This document shows positions 1 to 10,960 of a stretch of 64,000 nt of DNA, one piece after another. The notes beneath the pieces were generated by a model that saw nothing but the letters and a program-made list of their open reading frames with translations, was not told where the DNA came from and made no database searches. The position numbers and the translations under genes were made by a program. The DNA lies in assembly GCA_035578155.1 (NCBI GenBank), contig JAPWDM010000005.1:41182365-41246364 (forward strand), in the 5' to 3' direction. Position 1 is the first letter of the stretch; each line of letters starts with the position of its first letter. The stretch is from Brachynemurus nebulosus. Taxonomy: Eukaryota; Arthropoda; Insecta; Neuroptera; Myrmeleontidae.

Positions 1-108
1 TCTAGGTAAAGATAAAGATAACAGATAATTTAGTCGTTATCTAGATAAAATTTTTGATAACAGATAAGATAATATTTAGAGAAATAATGCACAAAGTCAG
101 TGTTTCTC

Positions 109-185
109 AACCGCCGATCCGCGGACTGGTGTCGGGTCGCGAAAGTACCCCTCCGGTCCTCAGAAAGATGTGTGAATTATAAAAA
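109..185 (+). mobile_element. hAT-like terminal fragment
   Basis: The stretch opens with CAGTGTTTCTCAACCGCCGA, which matches the usual start of hAT-superfamily terminal repeats (CAGTGGTTCTCAACC type), and is richer in G+C than its surroundings. I found no matching inverted end or 8-bp target duplication downstream, so it is probably a truncated end. The family call rests on the terminal motif only. Confidence 0.4.
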
Positions 186-482
186 TGTTAAAATAAAGCT
201 CTTTAACATTAAAAGCAACATGTTTTGGAATTTATCTTTTTATTTACGGCCCATGATAGCACACGTCTAGCTAACAGAGCATTTTTTTGTTTTTTTGAAA
301 ACAGAAAATGGTGATGCTGACTTTCTGTATATGCTTGAAAATAGCTTTTAGCTGCAAAAAATTCTTCGGATATAATTTTTTAGCTTCTGTTATTTACGGC
401 ACATGAAAGTAAACGACTAGCACAATATAGCACAATCATTTTGTTTAAAAAAAGAAAATGGTGGGGACATATATATGGTTAA

Positions 483-915
483 CCTTTCATATAACACGAC
501 CTAATGTCATTCCAACTAACGGTGGAAATGGTTCCAAACTAGATGAATTCTATTTAAAATTAAAGAATTTTTTTTAAATATTTTTCTAATGCTTAAAAAT
601 TTATTGATATTTATCTGAATTACACAGTCAATCAAGTGGTCGGAAAACGACATTTCATATTACACGACTAAAGTTATGCCAACTAATGGCCGAAATGATT
701 ACAAGCTATATGAATTTTATTTAAAATTAAAGATGTGTTTTTAAACATTTCTCTAATGCTTAAAAAAATGTCGATATTTATCTGAATTACTTGCCCGACC
801 AAGTGGTCGGAAAACGACATTTCATATTACACGACCTAATGTTATTCCAATAATGGCGGAAATAATTTCAGGCAAAATGAATTCTGTTTAAAATTACATA
901 ATTGCTCTTTTAATC
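483..915. repeat. Tandem repeat, period about 167 bp, 2.6 copies
   Basis: The phrase TTTCATAT..ACACGAC recurs at about 485, 653 and 820, giving spacings of 168 and 167 bp. Each unit then carries a ..CCAACTAA(C)GG.. segment, a TTTAAAATTAAAGA segment and the block AAGTGGTCGGAAAACGAC. The third unit is cut off at about 915. Copies differ by scattered substitutions and small indels, so this is an old, short satellite-like array. No coding content is apparent. Confidence 0.8.
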
Positions 916-1235
916 ACTTTTGAAACTGCCGTGAGATGATGTATTACTATACGTCAATTCATGGGAGTTTAAAAAGGGGTCAAAAGAGTAGAAAGAAATA
1001 TTGTTTACAATCCACCGCTTTTACTATACGTACTAAAATTACATTGCTAGATTCCATCAGTTCACGGATAAGCAATACAGTCACAGCTAACTTAATTTTA
1101 CCTACCCATTTCGATTTTGTTCCGAACGATTAATTCCATGTAATAGAATTTTCCTTGGAATTCGATTAATCCAAGCATATTAAAAGACCTGTTCAAATAT
1201 TTGATGTGTATACCTATAGAATTTGTATTAATAAA

Positions 1236-1350
1236 TAGTGTATTGTACAATAAGTGGGAAAAGAGACTTATTTCTCACGAATATGAGTTTGTTCTGCAAC
1301 AATTCGTATGAGTGAGAAATAAGCTTTTCCCACGTACCTATTTTACACTA
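1236..1350. mobile_element. MITE, about 111 bp, TA-flanked
   Basis: The ends are imperfect inverted repeats. Left reads GTGTATTGTACAATAAGTGG; the reverse complement of the right reads GTGTAAAATAGGTACGTGGG, after which both continue AAAAG..CTTATTTCTCA. The inner stem pairs around a short loop near 1295. Both sides carry a TA, the target duplication expected of Tc1/mariner-type MITEs. There is no coding capacity. Confidence 0.7.
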
Positions 1351-1450
1351 TACTTTTTCTACAAGCACTTTTTTTTTCGTAAAATTAGCATAAATAATTA
1401 AAATAAAATTTAAATAAGTAGTAAAAATTTTTCAAATTTATAATGTCAAT

Positions 1451-3003
1451 GCTATAGTTAGCCGTGCACAAAATGTTACTTTTAATAGTAGTAGAAAAAA
1501 AACGCCGTGAGCAGCGGGGCCCCATCACGGTAGTCGAATTTTCCCCTTCATCTTCGGTATTGAATGTCTACAAGCGAAATGTGATTGAAAGTCTACAACC
1601 GAATTGTCATTTTGTTGGATTCAAAACTGGTGATGAGTGTTCGGCTGATCGAGGCTTTAAAAAAAAAATTTTAAGTATTTAAGGGCTGTATCTCAGTAAA
1701 TTTCAATTTTGTGCCGAAAACAGGTAGCAGAAAAAAAGCCAACACAATTCGTACGAGGACATTCCTGCCCATGTTTATCCGCTAATTGCCTTTATGTTTT
1801 AGTTTTAAATGTTAAAAAAGGACCTTCAATAGTAAACTGGAAGGCCTTTATAAACATATTTTTTCTTTCCAAAAAAATCCAAAATTTCTATTTTATAAAT
1901 ACTAAAAATCCAAAATTCCTAATTTATAAATAAACAGTGACTTTAATAACATTTTTAAATTACTTAATATGTATGTATTTCATTTGTCATAAAAGTAAGT
2001 TCACTTTTTTTTAAATTTTTTAAAATTACTATTCGCCTACTTGTATTTAGAATAAACATAATGCTTTTAAAACACATTTAACAATAGCATTCAATTCCGA
2101 TGTAAAAATGGGAGAAGTGGGGGGAAAAGTGATGCGGACTCCCTACAAGGTACTAGCTGGATACTAACTGAATACACGTACAAAATTTCAGCCCTCTAGG
2201 TTTCCTTATGGAGTCTCTAGACGTGTTAGAAAACAAGCAAAAAAATTAAGGAAATATTGGCGTAAAAATCGTGGGGGTAAGGGTTAAAAGTTGAAACCTC
2301 CAAAAAACAGTGTCTGGCTATTAGCTTAACCTGTACACCAAATTTCAGCCCTCTAGGTTTATTTGGGGAGATTTTGACCCGATCGAAACTGTTAAAAAAC
2401 AAGAAAAATCATGTTCTTTTGGGTATAAAAATGGTGGGGATAGGGGTTAAAAGTCGAGACCCCCAAAAGGCACCCCCTTGATACTAACTCAATCCGAATA
2501 CAAAATTTCAGCCCTCTAGGTTTATTCGGGTGACCTGTGCGAGTGGTACAAACTTCGAAAACGTCGAAAATGCATGAAATTGTAGCTTAAAAATGAGGGG
2601 GGTGGGGGTAAAATATTAAAACCTCCAAAAAGCACAACCTAGGTACGAACTTTATCAACACACCAAATTTCAATTCTCTACGTTAATTCTGGGGGGCTGG
2701 GGGCCTGTTAGATCCAGCGAAAATCGTTTTTCCCCCCTCTACTCCCACCATATCATCCTAGGAAGCTGAATTTTGGATATGTTGTAGATAATTGACCGAA
2801 ACATTATTTAAAACCGGTTTGGAAAAGTTTTATTGCTTGTCCGCCCCTCACCACCCCCTTAAAGGTCGGGTCAGAAAAAAAATTTGCCCAAAATTTGACC
2901 CCACTTTAATAGTATGAGGTGCCTCGAAAATGAGCCCCATTTACCAAATTTCATCTCTTAACTTCCATAGGGGGGCCCTACACAAATTAAAAGGTGGCGG
3001 GAA

Positions 3004-3094
<91 letters not shown>

Positions 3095-3216
3095 CATTTT
3101 TTTTTCTACATATTCGTGTTCTACGGGTCCGAAAACGGATAGCGCCCCTACTCTCGCATCTCGCAGCTCTTATCGTATAGACTGTATAAGTCTAATTTTT
3201 CGGAGAAAATTCGACT
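1451..3216. repeat. Repeat family B, long copy with internal diverged tandem units
   Basis: This stretch shares two blocks with 42484-43130. The block 1489-2720 (ACGCCGTGAGCAGCGGGGCC.. through TGTTAGATCCAGC) is found there inverted, and the block 3138-3216 (GGATAGCGCCCCTAC..) is found there in the same orientation. Within 2140-2720 a unit of about 160 bp recurs (CAAATTTCAGCCCTCTAGGT at 2181, 2338, 2501 and, diverged, 2663), each followed by a GGTGGGGATAGGGGTTAAAA-like stretch and an AAACCTCCAAAAAGCAC-like stretch. G-rich runs stand out from the A+T-rich surroundings. Open frames here are short and not protein-like. It is probably a transposable element of unknown class. Confidence 0.6.
3007..3090. 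repeat. (AT)n microsatellite, about 84 bp
   Basis: An uninterrupted (AT)n run inside the right part of family B. The apparent Ile-Tyr open frames across it are artefacts of the dinucleotide repeat. Confidence 0.97.
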
Positions 3217-3290
3217 AAAAATATTAATATATCAAATTATTAATACACTGCTGATCTGATTAAGATCAAACAACTCATTCTATATATATA

Positions 3291-3484
3291 CAGGTGTAAT
3301 TTTAATAACTCTTATATGTTTTGGTGAATTTCGATTGAATTTTACGATGATTTAGAACGGAATTTGTTAGAAACAAATAGCTTAAAACATAGCTATGTTG
3401 TTTCTAACAAATTCCGTTCTAAAACAACGTAAAATTTTATCGAAGTTCACCAAAAGGTATAAGAGTTATTAAAATTCCACCCTG
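3291..3484. mobile_element. MITE, CAGGGTGG type, 194 bp
   Basis: The inverted ends are CAGGTGTAATTTTAATAACT on the left and, reverse-complemented, CAGGGTGGAATTTTAATAAC on the right, each flanked by TA. The stem continues almost to the centre: ..GAACGGAATTTGTTAGAAAC pairs with GTTTCTAACAAATTCCGTTC, with a loop of about 30 nt. This is a typical Tc1/mariner-like MITE with no coding capacity. It shares the CAGGGTGG terminus with the foldback at 40613-41185. Confidence 0.85.
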
Positions 3485-4156
3485 TATACATATATAATGA
3501 TGTGTTTACTTAAAAAATTCCTAATGTTTTTTTTTATATCTGTATGACCAATACATACGCATTTTTCTTTCTCTCAATCAGAGCACTAGTGTATTTCAAA
3601 ATATTTTCATAACATAATATAGTGTACATGTAAAAAAAAAACATATCAAAATAAGACTATGTCAGCAATTCAGTTTCAGCGATAGTTGAGTCATTTTGTC
3701 GAGTCAATTTTCAATTGAAAAACTTCAAACAGCAATTCAATCATTCGTGAATGAATGCATATACGAGGAAAATTTGTATACTCATGAGTGTACAGATGCC
3801 GTCAAAACAATTTTCATACAGTAAGGTGGATAAAAAGCGTACATATTTGTATTTTTTCATAGCATTTTGTGTTAATTTACTAAGTACGTTACAGACGAAA
3901 TTAGTTTTAGTCCCCTAGATGTTTGAACATTATCCAAATAATATTACACATAAAAATTTCTCATCGGTGTGTTATAAACATTTTTTCCGTCACAGTAGAA
4001 TAATAGAGGCACATATACACATGCATACGTCATATTCAAATAAACGAAAAACGACAACATGTGCAATTAAGTTCATTTTTCTGTAAACGTTTGCAATTTA
4101 AAAAGTGGCAAATAATCCATCAATTTATATTTTTTTACATGAGTATAATCTATGTA
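3485..4156. other. No recognisable feature
   Basis: A+T-rich sequence with many stops in all frames. I see no repeat, RNA gene or exon signal that I can support. Confidence 0.5.
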
Positions 4157-4710
4157 CAGCTGAACTCTTTTTTGTGCGGTGGATAGAGACCGCATAAAAA
4201 AAAAAACGCACAAAAAAAATATATTCAAAAATATCATAAATAGCTAGCTATAAAAAGTATAGTTCGATCCAGATTGTACAAAAAACTTTCTTTGTGCGGT
4301 TGGTCGGGACCGCATAAAAAAAGGTTCATCGAAAAAACATCACTCAAAATGCTCAAAACTTAGAAATTTCCTTAGAAATTGCTTCTATAAACAAGATATA
4401 GCATTAATTTACGCGTAGAAACATTTTATTTCAATTTTATAATATTATGAAAACTTTGAAAAATACATCTTTAACAAAATTAAATGATGCAATAACTTAT
4501 GTTCTTATGCAATGTATTGATTAAATGCTTAAAAGCCGTTAAAAAGTATTTTTATCACAGAAAGTTATTATAGTAATTGTTTAAGTTTCTTACTGTCTCG
4601 TGATTTTGATTCACATTATGCATTTTAATGGCCATTTTTTACAAACCGCATAAATAAAACCGCACAAAAAAATCGCACAAAAAAGGACCGCATAAAAAAG
4701 AGTTCAGCTG
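4157..4710. mobile_element. pogo/Tigger-like non-autonomous DNA transposon
   Basis: The inverted ends are CAGCTGAACTCTTTTTTGTG on the left and, reverse-complemented, CAGCTGAACTCTTTTTTATG on the right, with a TA target duplication at 4155-4156 and 4711-4712. Subterminal GTGCGGT/ACCGCATAAAAA motifs recur at about 4175, 4195, 4296, 4310, 4650, 4660 and 4688; these would be candidate transposase-binding sites. The interior is A+T-rich and noncoding. CAG ends with a TA duplication suit the pogo/Tigger branch of Tc1/mariner, which I infer rather than prove. Confidence 0.8.
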
Positions 4711-5351
4711 TATATGTTTTTAATAAACTGAACTAATACGGAATATGAAGTATGCAGGATGCATCATAAAATTTCGACAAAAGTCCATTCATTTTAATTT
4801 TTGTTGCGCCACTAAATTTTACTGGCGTACGAAATAACTTGACAATTGAATTATGTTTTGAAATCTATAAATTTTATTTAGAAGTAAAAAGAGAAATATT
4901 TTTAAATAACAGTAACAAAGAAAACTATAGTAAAAGTTTGAAAAAACGATTTTTGAGATCAAATCATTTTTCTGTTGCAGTAAAAGAATGGAGAAACGTC
5001 TTTGTCTTCAATTTTTTTTTTTTTAAATATGAGTACCTAATACAGGAGATTAATAAAACCATCAATAAAGAAATGAATTAGTTAAACAATCGCTTTGATA
5101 AATAATTGTAGTTTTGGAAAAAGTGCGTTTAAATTTTTAATGTTATGACGTGTACTTATCCACGCCTTTTCAGTTATAACTTGAACATGATATAGAAAAA
5201 GCTGTCATTCGTAATTTAAATTTTTCTTAACTTTTATGTTAAATAGTAAATCAAAAGGCAACTAAGTAAAATAATATATTTCAAAATATAAATCGAATTA
5301 ATAATAAGATATAACACACACCTTAAGTAACTAGTTTAACTATAGTTTTTT
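4711..5351. other. No supported gene; one weak open frame
   Basis: An 80-codon plus-strand frame at 4839-5081 has low-complexity Phe and Lys runs and begins without convincing start context. I regard it as chance. The rest is A+T-rich with no recognisable feature. Confidence 0.5.
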
Positions 5352-5407
5352 TCACGAATTTCTAAACGAAAATTCATGGTGTTATGCAGGATGCTGTAAC
5401 AGAGGTA
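5352..5407 (+). repeat. Repeat family A, right-end fragment
   Basis: AAATTCATGGTGTTATGCAG followed by GATGCTGTAACAGAGGTAA matches the right terminus of family A as seen at 6490-6533 and 18640-18685. Only the end is present. Confidence 0.6.
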
Positions 5408-5630
5408 ACTTGTTTTACTTTTGCTATTACTGTCATAATTGATAACATGTGTTTTAGTTAAATTGCTTTCCTTTAAGTTTATATTTTCTTTTTTCTCTAA
5501 AGACTACGATATTAGTTAATATAAATCATGGTCCCAAGATATCGTAAGTAATAGGATATAACATCATAAGATACAATATGACATTCTGTAGAAAAAGACA
5601 CGCAAATTGTATTAGGGACGTTAGCATCGC

Positions 5631-5882
5631 CAGAGGCGTAACTAATTATTTTGCGCCCTGAAGCGCCTTTAAGTCAAGTGCTCCCTTATGAAAAGTCCAC
5701 TTTTTTTCAGCTTACCCCATTTTCCTAACATATTCCAAAGAAATTGAGCTGAAAAGTGACACAAAAAAAAGAAAACTTACGCTTCCTCCTCTGTTGCGTC
5801 CTATTCTTTTCTTTATTGTGTCGTTTCTTAGCATGCGCCCTAGAGTCACTGCTCCACCTGCTCTATTACCGTTACGCCTCTG
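5631..5882. mobile_element. hAT-like MITE, 252 bp
   Basis: The inverted ends are CAGAGGCGTAAC and GTTACGCCTCTG. The interior contains the TTTTGCGCCCTGAAGCGCC and CTAGAGTCACTGC segments typical of 'CAGAGGCGTA' hAT MITEs. The flanking 8-mers (AGCATCGC and AATCTTGC) agree poorly, so the target duplication is not convincing and the copy is probably old. A 64-codon open frame inside shows nothing protein-like. Confidence 0.6.
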
Positions 5883-6096
5883 AATCTTGCTACGAGTGTA
5901 CAGATGACAGTCTCACACAATGTATCATTTATCTAATAAAACTGATGTAAGTTTATGTATTCTTTGTGATTTCTTCTATAAAAAAAAGAAATATAACCAC
6001 TTTACCTATTTAGTATGGTAACTTTTTAAGTAGGTAAAGACAGAAAATCATGAAAGAAGTAGCAAATTGATGTTAGATAAATTAAGAAGGTTATAG

Positions 6097-6156
6097 CGAA
6101 TTTCTAGAAGGGAATTCAGCTATTACAGCCTCTGTCATGACGCGGCTTGAGCCCGG

Positions 6157-6210
<54 letters not shown>

Positions 6211-6533
6211 CGAAACGTTATACGTTTATGAAATTTGATGAAAATATTGGAAGTCCCAAACCGTTGGACCGTTGGACGAGTTCGTTAACCAGACACGTCC
6301 GATGCCCGGAACATGATTTTTTTGGCAATTGTGAAAAAAAATTAGTTTTTTGTCACAATTTCCCCTTATTTAAAAATTTTTTTGAAATTTTGTTACACCA
6401 TTGGAAAGAGGAGAAAAAGTCACATAATAAAATACTTTTTAAACTATTATTCCATGTCAAGTAGTTTCCAAGAAAAACTAACTTTTATAAACGGAAATTC
6501 GTTATGTTATGCAGGATGCTGCAACAGAGGTAT
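6097..6533 (+). mobile_element. Repeat family A, full copy with internal (AT)n
   Basis: The left end is TAGCGAATTTCTAGAAGGGA and leads to GAGCCCGGGACT, an (AT)n run (6160-6209), then a conserved interior (GGAAGTCCCAAACC.., GACACGTCCGATGCCC..), and a right end GGAAATTCGTTATG..GCAGGATGCTGCAACAG. The short GCGAATTTC/GAAATTCG ends are inverted. Other copies or fragments are at 5352, 7886, 18133, 18773, 22320, 41961 and 48200. The 105-codon open frame across the (AT)n is a repeat artefact. Confidence 0.8.
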
Positions 6534-7751
6534 TTTTTAGATTGTAAATATTACTGTCCTCTGAATTATTTTATTTTTTATAATTAACTGTTGCCTGTGG
6601 CTCGTTGCGATGATCCTTCCTGGGTAGTTCGCTACAAATACTGACCTTTATTCAATTCTTTGACTCATTTTTTATGTTATCGAAGATGACATATTAATAT
6701 CGTTTTGTGACTGAATAATTATTGAGTTGTACATCCATATTGAATAAACGCAAGAGGGCTGTAGAGCTCTGAACAACTATAGAGTTAACAAAAAATCATA
6801 AATTAACATTTCACTGAGATGACATTACTTAGTGCGTGTCAAAAACACGCATTTGACGAATTTTTTTATTTGTTACTAAGGGTTTTAATAGGAATTTTCA
6901 TGTTTCTGTCTAAATTATTCTACCTTATTTTATCTTCATCAGGGTTAATTTTAAAAATTAGAAAATATTGACAACGTTAATTGCACAAACGTATAAAATT
7001 TGAATATTTTTTTTTTTAATTCTAAAGCAAATATATACAGAGTATTGAAAAATGTGTCATTTGATGACGTCATGCCCAAAATACCCAAAGCCGTATTGAC
7101 TCCACAATTTGCTCCTTTTTTTTATTTTCCTTATAAAGAGTCAACCATCAATTTTTTTATTCGTTAAAGATATTAACACGTCATTTGCCACAATAACTAT
7201 AAATAGAAACCTAATCTTCCATCATTTTGTGCTGAATGTTTAGTATTTATATTTGAAAATAATTAAATTACACTCAATAAATTTCACTGCGAAATTTAAA
7301 GCTTTTTTTTTACTGTAAAATACCTTTTTATAGAATTTAATGACTACAGCATTCTAGAACCATCTGCCAGTCTTTTATTTCTTGTACATGCTGCAAGGCT
7401 GACGAGCGTTAGCGGTCGCTGACGGACGATAATAGCGTTTATTTATTGCTCTAAAGTAATTCAGTATTGCTTTGAATTGAAGCACTTCCTATTATAGGCG
7501 AAGCAATGTTCTATTATGCATTTTATTATATACATAGGTACGTATTTTGTATTGAATGGATTTGTAGGTATGTATAATATAATTTACATAGGGTACGTTC
7601 GGATGAAATAACGTACAAAAATTTTTTTAATTTCAGTTATAAGCGACTTGGAAATGTTTAAATAACGACATTTCCATTTTAGATGAGATTATTACAATAA
7701 ATATTATACTTTCGTATTATTTAAAAAATTTGTCTTTATTCAAAAGCATGT
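6534..7751. other. No recognisable gene
   Basis: A+T-rich sequence. The only discrete motif noted is a perfect TGACGTCA palindrome (cAMP-response-element consensus) at 7065-7072, which could easily be chance. Confidence 0.5.
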
Positions 7752-7816
7752 CATCTTACGTCATCTCTCCCCACCTTAGGGGTTAGGAGATACTAAGGTA
7801 TGGGAGAGATGGCTTA
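7752..7816. repeat. Short imperfect hairpin
   Basis: CATCTCTCCCCACCTTAG pairs with CTAAGGTATGGGAGAGATG across a loop of about 13 nt. It could be the core of a small MITE or a precursor-like RNA hairpin; the sequence alone cannot decide. Confidence 0.5.
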
Positions 7817-7885
7817 TGGTAATATGCTATTTATATTTCATAATTGTTGGTCCATTTTGCTTTTTTCTTTCTTAAATTCTATATA

Positions 7886-8020
7886 GAGTTTAGTATTTTA
7901 TTATCTAATTTCCGAACGGAAAATTCATCTATTACAGCAGCTGTCACTGTGAGATTTGAACCTGGAATTGTGATAGCAATTTGTTTTGAGATCCCTAGAA
8001 ACTGAAAATGGCATTCGTTA
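7886..8020 (+). repeat. Repeat family A, left-end fragment
   Basis: The stretch CTATTACAGCAGCTGTCACT..GAACCTGG..GCAATTTGTTTTGAGATCCCTAGAAACTG parallels 18150-18240. The copy ends just before the element at 8037. Reading it on the minus strand gives an 80-codon frame that also matches translated family A at 18188, so that frame is repeat-derived rather than a gene. Confidence 0.65.
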
Positions 8021-8036
8021 AAATCTGCATAAGGTA

Positions 8037-8949
8037 CGTAAGGGTAACATGGCCACCTTAAGGTTTGAAGCATTATAATTATCTGAAAACAAATAAAAGA
8101 GGGAAATAAATAATACCCCATTATTCTACGACTAATGGTTTATTAATGTTATAATAAATTAGGAAGATTCAGTTTTTAATTTTTAGAAATTTTTGGTTTT
8201 TTAAAAATGTGCAGAATGGCCATATTTTCGTACATAAGTGAAAATATGGCCAACTCTAGCCACATCAATATTATGTAAAATTTTAAGAAAATCAGCACAT
8301 TTATTTAAATAATTTAATGAAATAATAATTCTTTTAACAATAATATTAAAGAAAAATACTCAGTAGATTATTAATCTTCGCAACTTGGGCATATGAGATC
8401 ATCCTTGTCTTCAGAAGTCAGACCAGGTATATTCACATCAGATTTTGGACCAAGTTTATCCACATCAGATTTTGGAGCAGGTTTATCCACATCAGATTTG
8501 GGACCAGGTTTATCCACATCAGGTTCTTTCAACTGAAACATTTGTTTTATTAACTCCTGGGCCACAGTGTCCATATTAATAGGTTAGAATCTGTTGTTAA
8601 AAAATCCACTGTATCAAAAAATATCCGTTTTTCGTAAAAAAATACTTTCCATATCAGAACTAAAATTAAAAATGCAAGGCACTTACCTTTATTTCAATGC
8701 CACAATTATATAATATAAAGATTACGCGCTGAATCTCTTTGAAGTAAAATTTATAAACAAGTATATAACCTCACACGCGAATAACGCTTTCTCTTTTTAA
8801 AAATCCCACAGACAACATACAGCGACCCGGTCTTGTAGAGTGATATTACTCACTGTTCAGTTGATACTAACTATAATTAGTTCCTTGTAGTTTTTTCGGA
8901 GGTTATAAAAAAGTGGCCATATTAACTGACTGACCATATTACCCTTACG
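8037..8949. mobile_element. TA-flanked TIR element carrying a small open frame
   Basis: Left reads CGTAAGGGTAACATGGCCAC; the reverse complement of the right reads CGTAAGGGTAATATGGTCAG. TA stands on both sides (8035-8036 and 8950-8951). The motif ATGGCCA / TGGCCAT recurs inside (8217-8252 is a perfect short hairpin of it; also about 8914), which fits subterminal binding sites. The interior carries the minus-strand frame at 8371-8574 and a GTAAGT donor near 8682. The TA duplication suggests a Tc1/mariner/pogo relative, non-autonomous. Confidence 0.6.
8371..8574 (-). CDS. 67-residue acidic repeat protein, possibly transposon-derived
   Basis: The frame starts at a real ATG (8574) and ends with TAA. 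Residues 18-50 hold a ten-residue repeat of the form D-V-D-K-P-G-P-K-S, three clear copies plus a variant, followed by an acidic tail ending in C-P-S-C-E-D. No enzymatic domain is visible. Upstream on the minus strand a consensus donor (AAAG/GTAAGT at about 8682) and two possible acceptors (..ACAG near 8610 and 8593) would let a 5' untranslated exon splice to it; an AATAAA lies about 60 nt past the stop. The frame lies inside the TIR element 8037-8949. Some pogo-like transposases end in Cys-rich tails, so it may be the relic of a transposase C-terminus; that is inference. Confidence 0.4.
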   Translation of the reverse strand: MDTVAQELIKQMFQLKEPDVDKPGPKSDVDKPAPKSDVDKLGPKSDVNIPGLTSEDKDDLICPSCED

Positions 8950-10049
8950 TACATTACGAATTGCTGCTATTTGTATGTAACACAGAAAGTTTTTATTCAA
9001 TTTTAATTTCGTTTAATTTTAAAATACCTATTCTTAGAAAAAATATTTAAAATATATTCTTTAAAAAAACCTTCAAAATTCATTTTATTTTATCATTACT
9101 ACTTAAAAAAATATTATATAAATAATTGTTTGTTTTTTATTTTGTTTTTTTGTTTTTATTTTTTTTTGCAAGTTTTAGGCGTCTCATCTTCAGTCTTATT
9201 TTCTTCAGTCAAATCCTTCTCACCTTCATTAAAATTTGAACCTTATTCCACTCTGCTATTTTCTATTTCCCTAAATTTTGTAACAATATTTCAATCAACA
9301 GTAGAAGAATTATATTAAAACCACTAGGTATTCTATTTCTAAAACTAGTAATGTTTTAATTTTCGTAACTTATCCCCCAAAAAAAGTTTATATGTGCACT
9401 GTGAAGGCGATCTGATATAATTATGATGAAAGTGTGTATACGTACAATATTGCAAATTATTAGGTAATTTATTATACATAGGTACATTCATTTATTATAA
9501 ATTATAATACAGTTCGTTCCAACATTCACAACTTAGTCATCGAATATTCTAGATATTTCTACCGCAAAATGGCATACCAAACCGTCACCAACAATATAAT
9601 AAAATAATTAACTTATTTGCTGTATGTAACGAAACTATTTAAACATATTTTCATATAACGACCATTCAAAACTATATACCTGTCCGATCTCTGTTAACAT
9701 AAACGAACCCTAATTATACGTAAATATGTTGAAACAACACTCAAACAATCATTAGATAAAATTTAGATAATTTTTAATGTTATTTAATTATTAACAACAA
9801 TACAATTATTACTGTTAATTTCAGTTAACATGCACAATTAAATGAGGCTTCCCATTAAATGATAAACAATTATCAATAATTATCAGCACTACGACAACGA
9901 AAATTAATTTAATTAGCGCCCAATTAACAACAAAAGTTGATATCATTTGTTTTTTTTTTTTTGCCCGGCAATTATTTTTAAAATAAATGATAACCTTATT
10001 TAATTAATTGATCAAACTCTAATAAGCTTATTTTGTTTTTTCTTGCTGT
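8950..10049. other. No recognisable feature
   Basis: Very A+T-rich DNA with poly-T runs near 9140-9170 and 9950. A 62-codon plus-strand frame at 9130-9318 begins in a Phe-rich low-complexity stretch and is not convincing. Confidence 0.5.
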
Positions 10050-10104
10050 GTTTTGTTTTTATTTTTAGTCATAATTAGATGGTAAAAATAAAAACAAAAC
10101 AATG
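10050..10104. repeat. Short inverted repeat
   Basis: TTTTGTTTTTATTTTTAG and TAAAAATAAAAACAAAAC form a nearly perfect stem around a loop of about 16 nt. The low complexity makes chance or slippage plausible. Confidence 0.5.
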
Positions 10105-10908
10105 GCGAATAATAAGATGAGGGCAAGTGAAAAAGATGAGTGATAAAAGACAAAAGAAATTGACGAATGTGACTTAGTTATTCTTGAAGTTAATTAACAA
10201 CGACTTTAGGGTTGCAACGATCGTTTATGCTCGGTACTTGCTTGATATGATAAATTTATGAAAAAGATGAAATGATAAATTTCCTGTTGTGTGTTTTCTG
10301 TAAACTTTTAAACAAAATTAAAGCACGTTCTATTATAGAGTTTTAATTAAAATGGGGACGAGCTTGTTTGTGATTGTCTGCATGACTATGTGAATAATAT
10401 TGTTTGCCAGAATTAACATGCATATATAATGACGGAACACAGAATTGGAGACTATTTTAACAACACATTAAAAAAAAATTAAATTGAAAATAAAAAGTAC
10501 AATATGCCTCTTTCAATGTCGTTGCATTTCAATTTCTCGTCCCGGTTTTAACACACCGTTTCTATCAGTTAAGAGTTGGAGCGAGACTCTTATTAAATTT
10601 CTGAAAGAAAAGTTTGATCCAACTGAAAAAGACAATGGCGTTATTGTAAGAGGGTAGCACCATTTTTCAAGAGTAAAATTTTATTGTACTTTAATGTTTC
10701 GTACCAAAGTTGACAAAACTGAACACTTATGGCGTTTCAGCGTCCATGCATCTGTCACAGGTGATTTTCTCTGAAACTATTCCACGTGAAAATTGAAAAT
10801 TTAGCACAGAGGTATAGAGTGGTGGCCCAATTATAGATGTGAAGTTGAATTTCAAAAGGTAACCTCGAAAGTAGAGAAAAATCTTTCCTCAAGAGCATTG
10901 AGTAGGGC
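10105..10908. other. No recognisable feature
   Basis: A+T-rich sequence with a slightly less biased patch at 10505-10640. I cannot assign any gene or repeat to it. Confidence 0.45.
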
Positions 10909-10960
10909 AGTGGTTCTCAACCTTTTTTCCCTCACGTAACCCTTGATTAGACTTTTCATT
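10909..10960 (+). mobile_element. hAT-like terminal fragment
   Basis: CAGTGGTTCTCAACCTTTTT followed by TCCCTCACGTAACCCTTGATT is the standard start of many animal hAT elements. No paired end or 8-bp duplication was found, so this is a solo end. Confidence 0.55.

Noticed and set aside
4839..5081. 80-codon plus-strand frame
   Set aside because: Lys- and Phe-rich low complexity, length expected by chance, no homology I can recognise.
7065..7072. TGACGTCA as a regulatory site
   Set aside because: It also occurs near 25214 and 33417 with no nearby supported gene; an 8-bp motif can be expected by chance.
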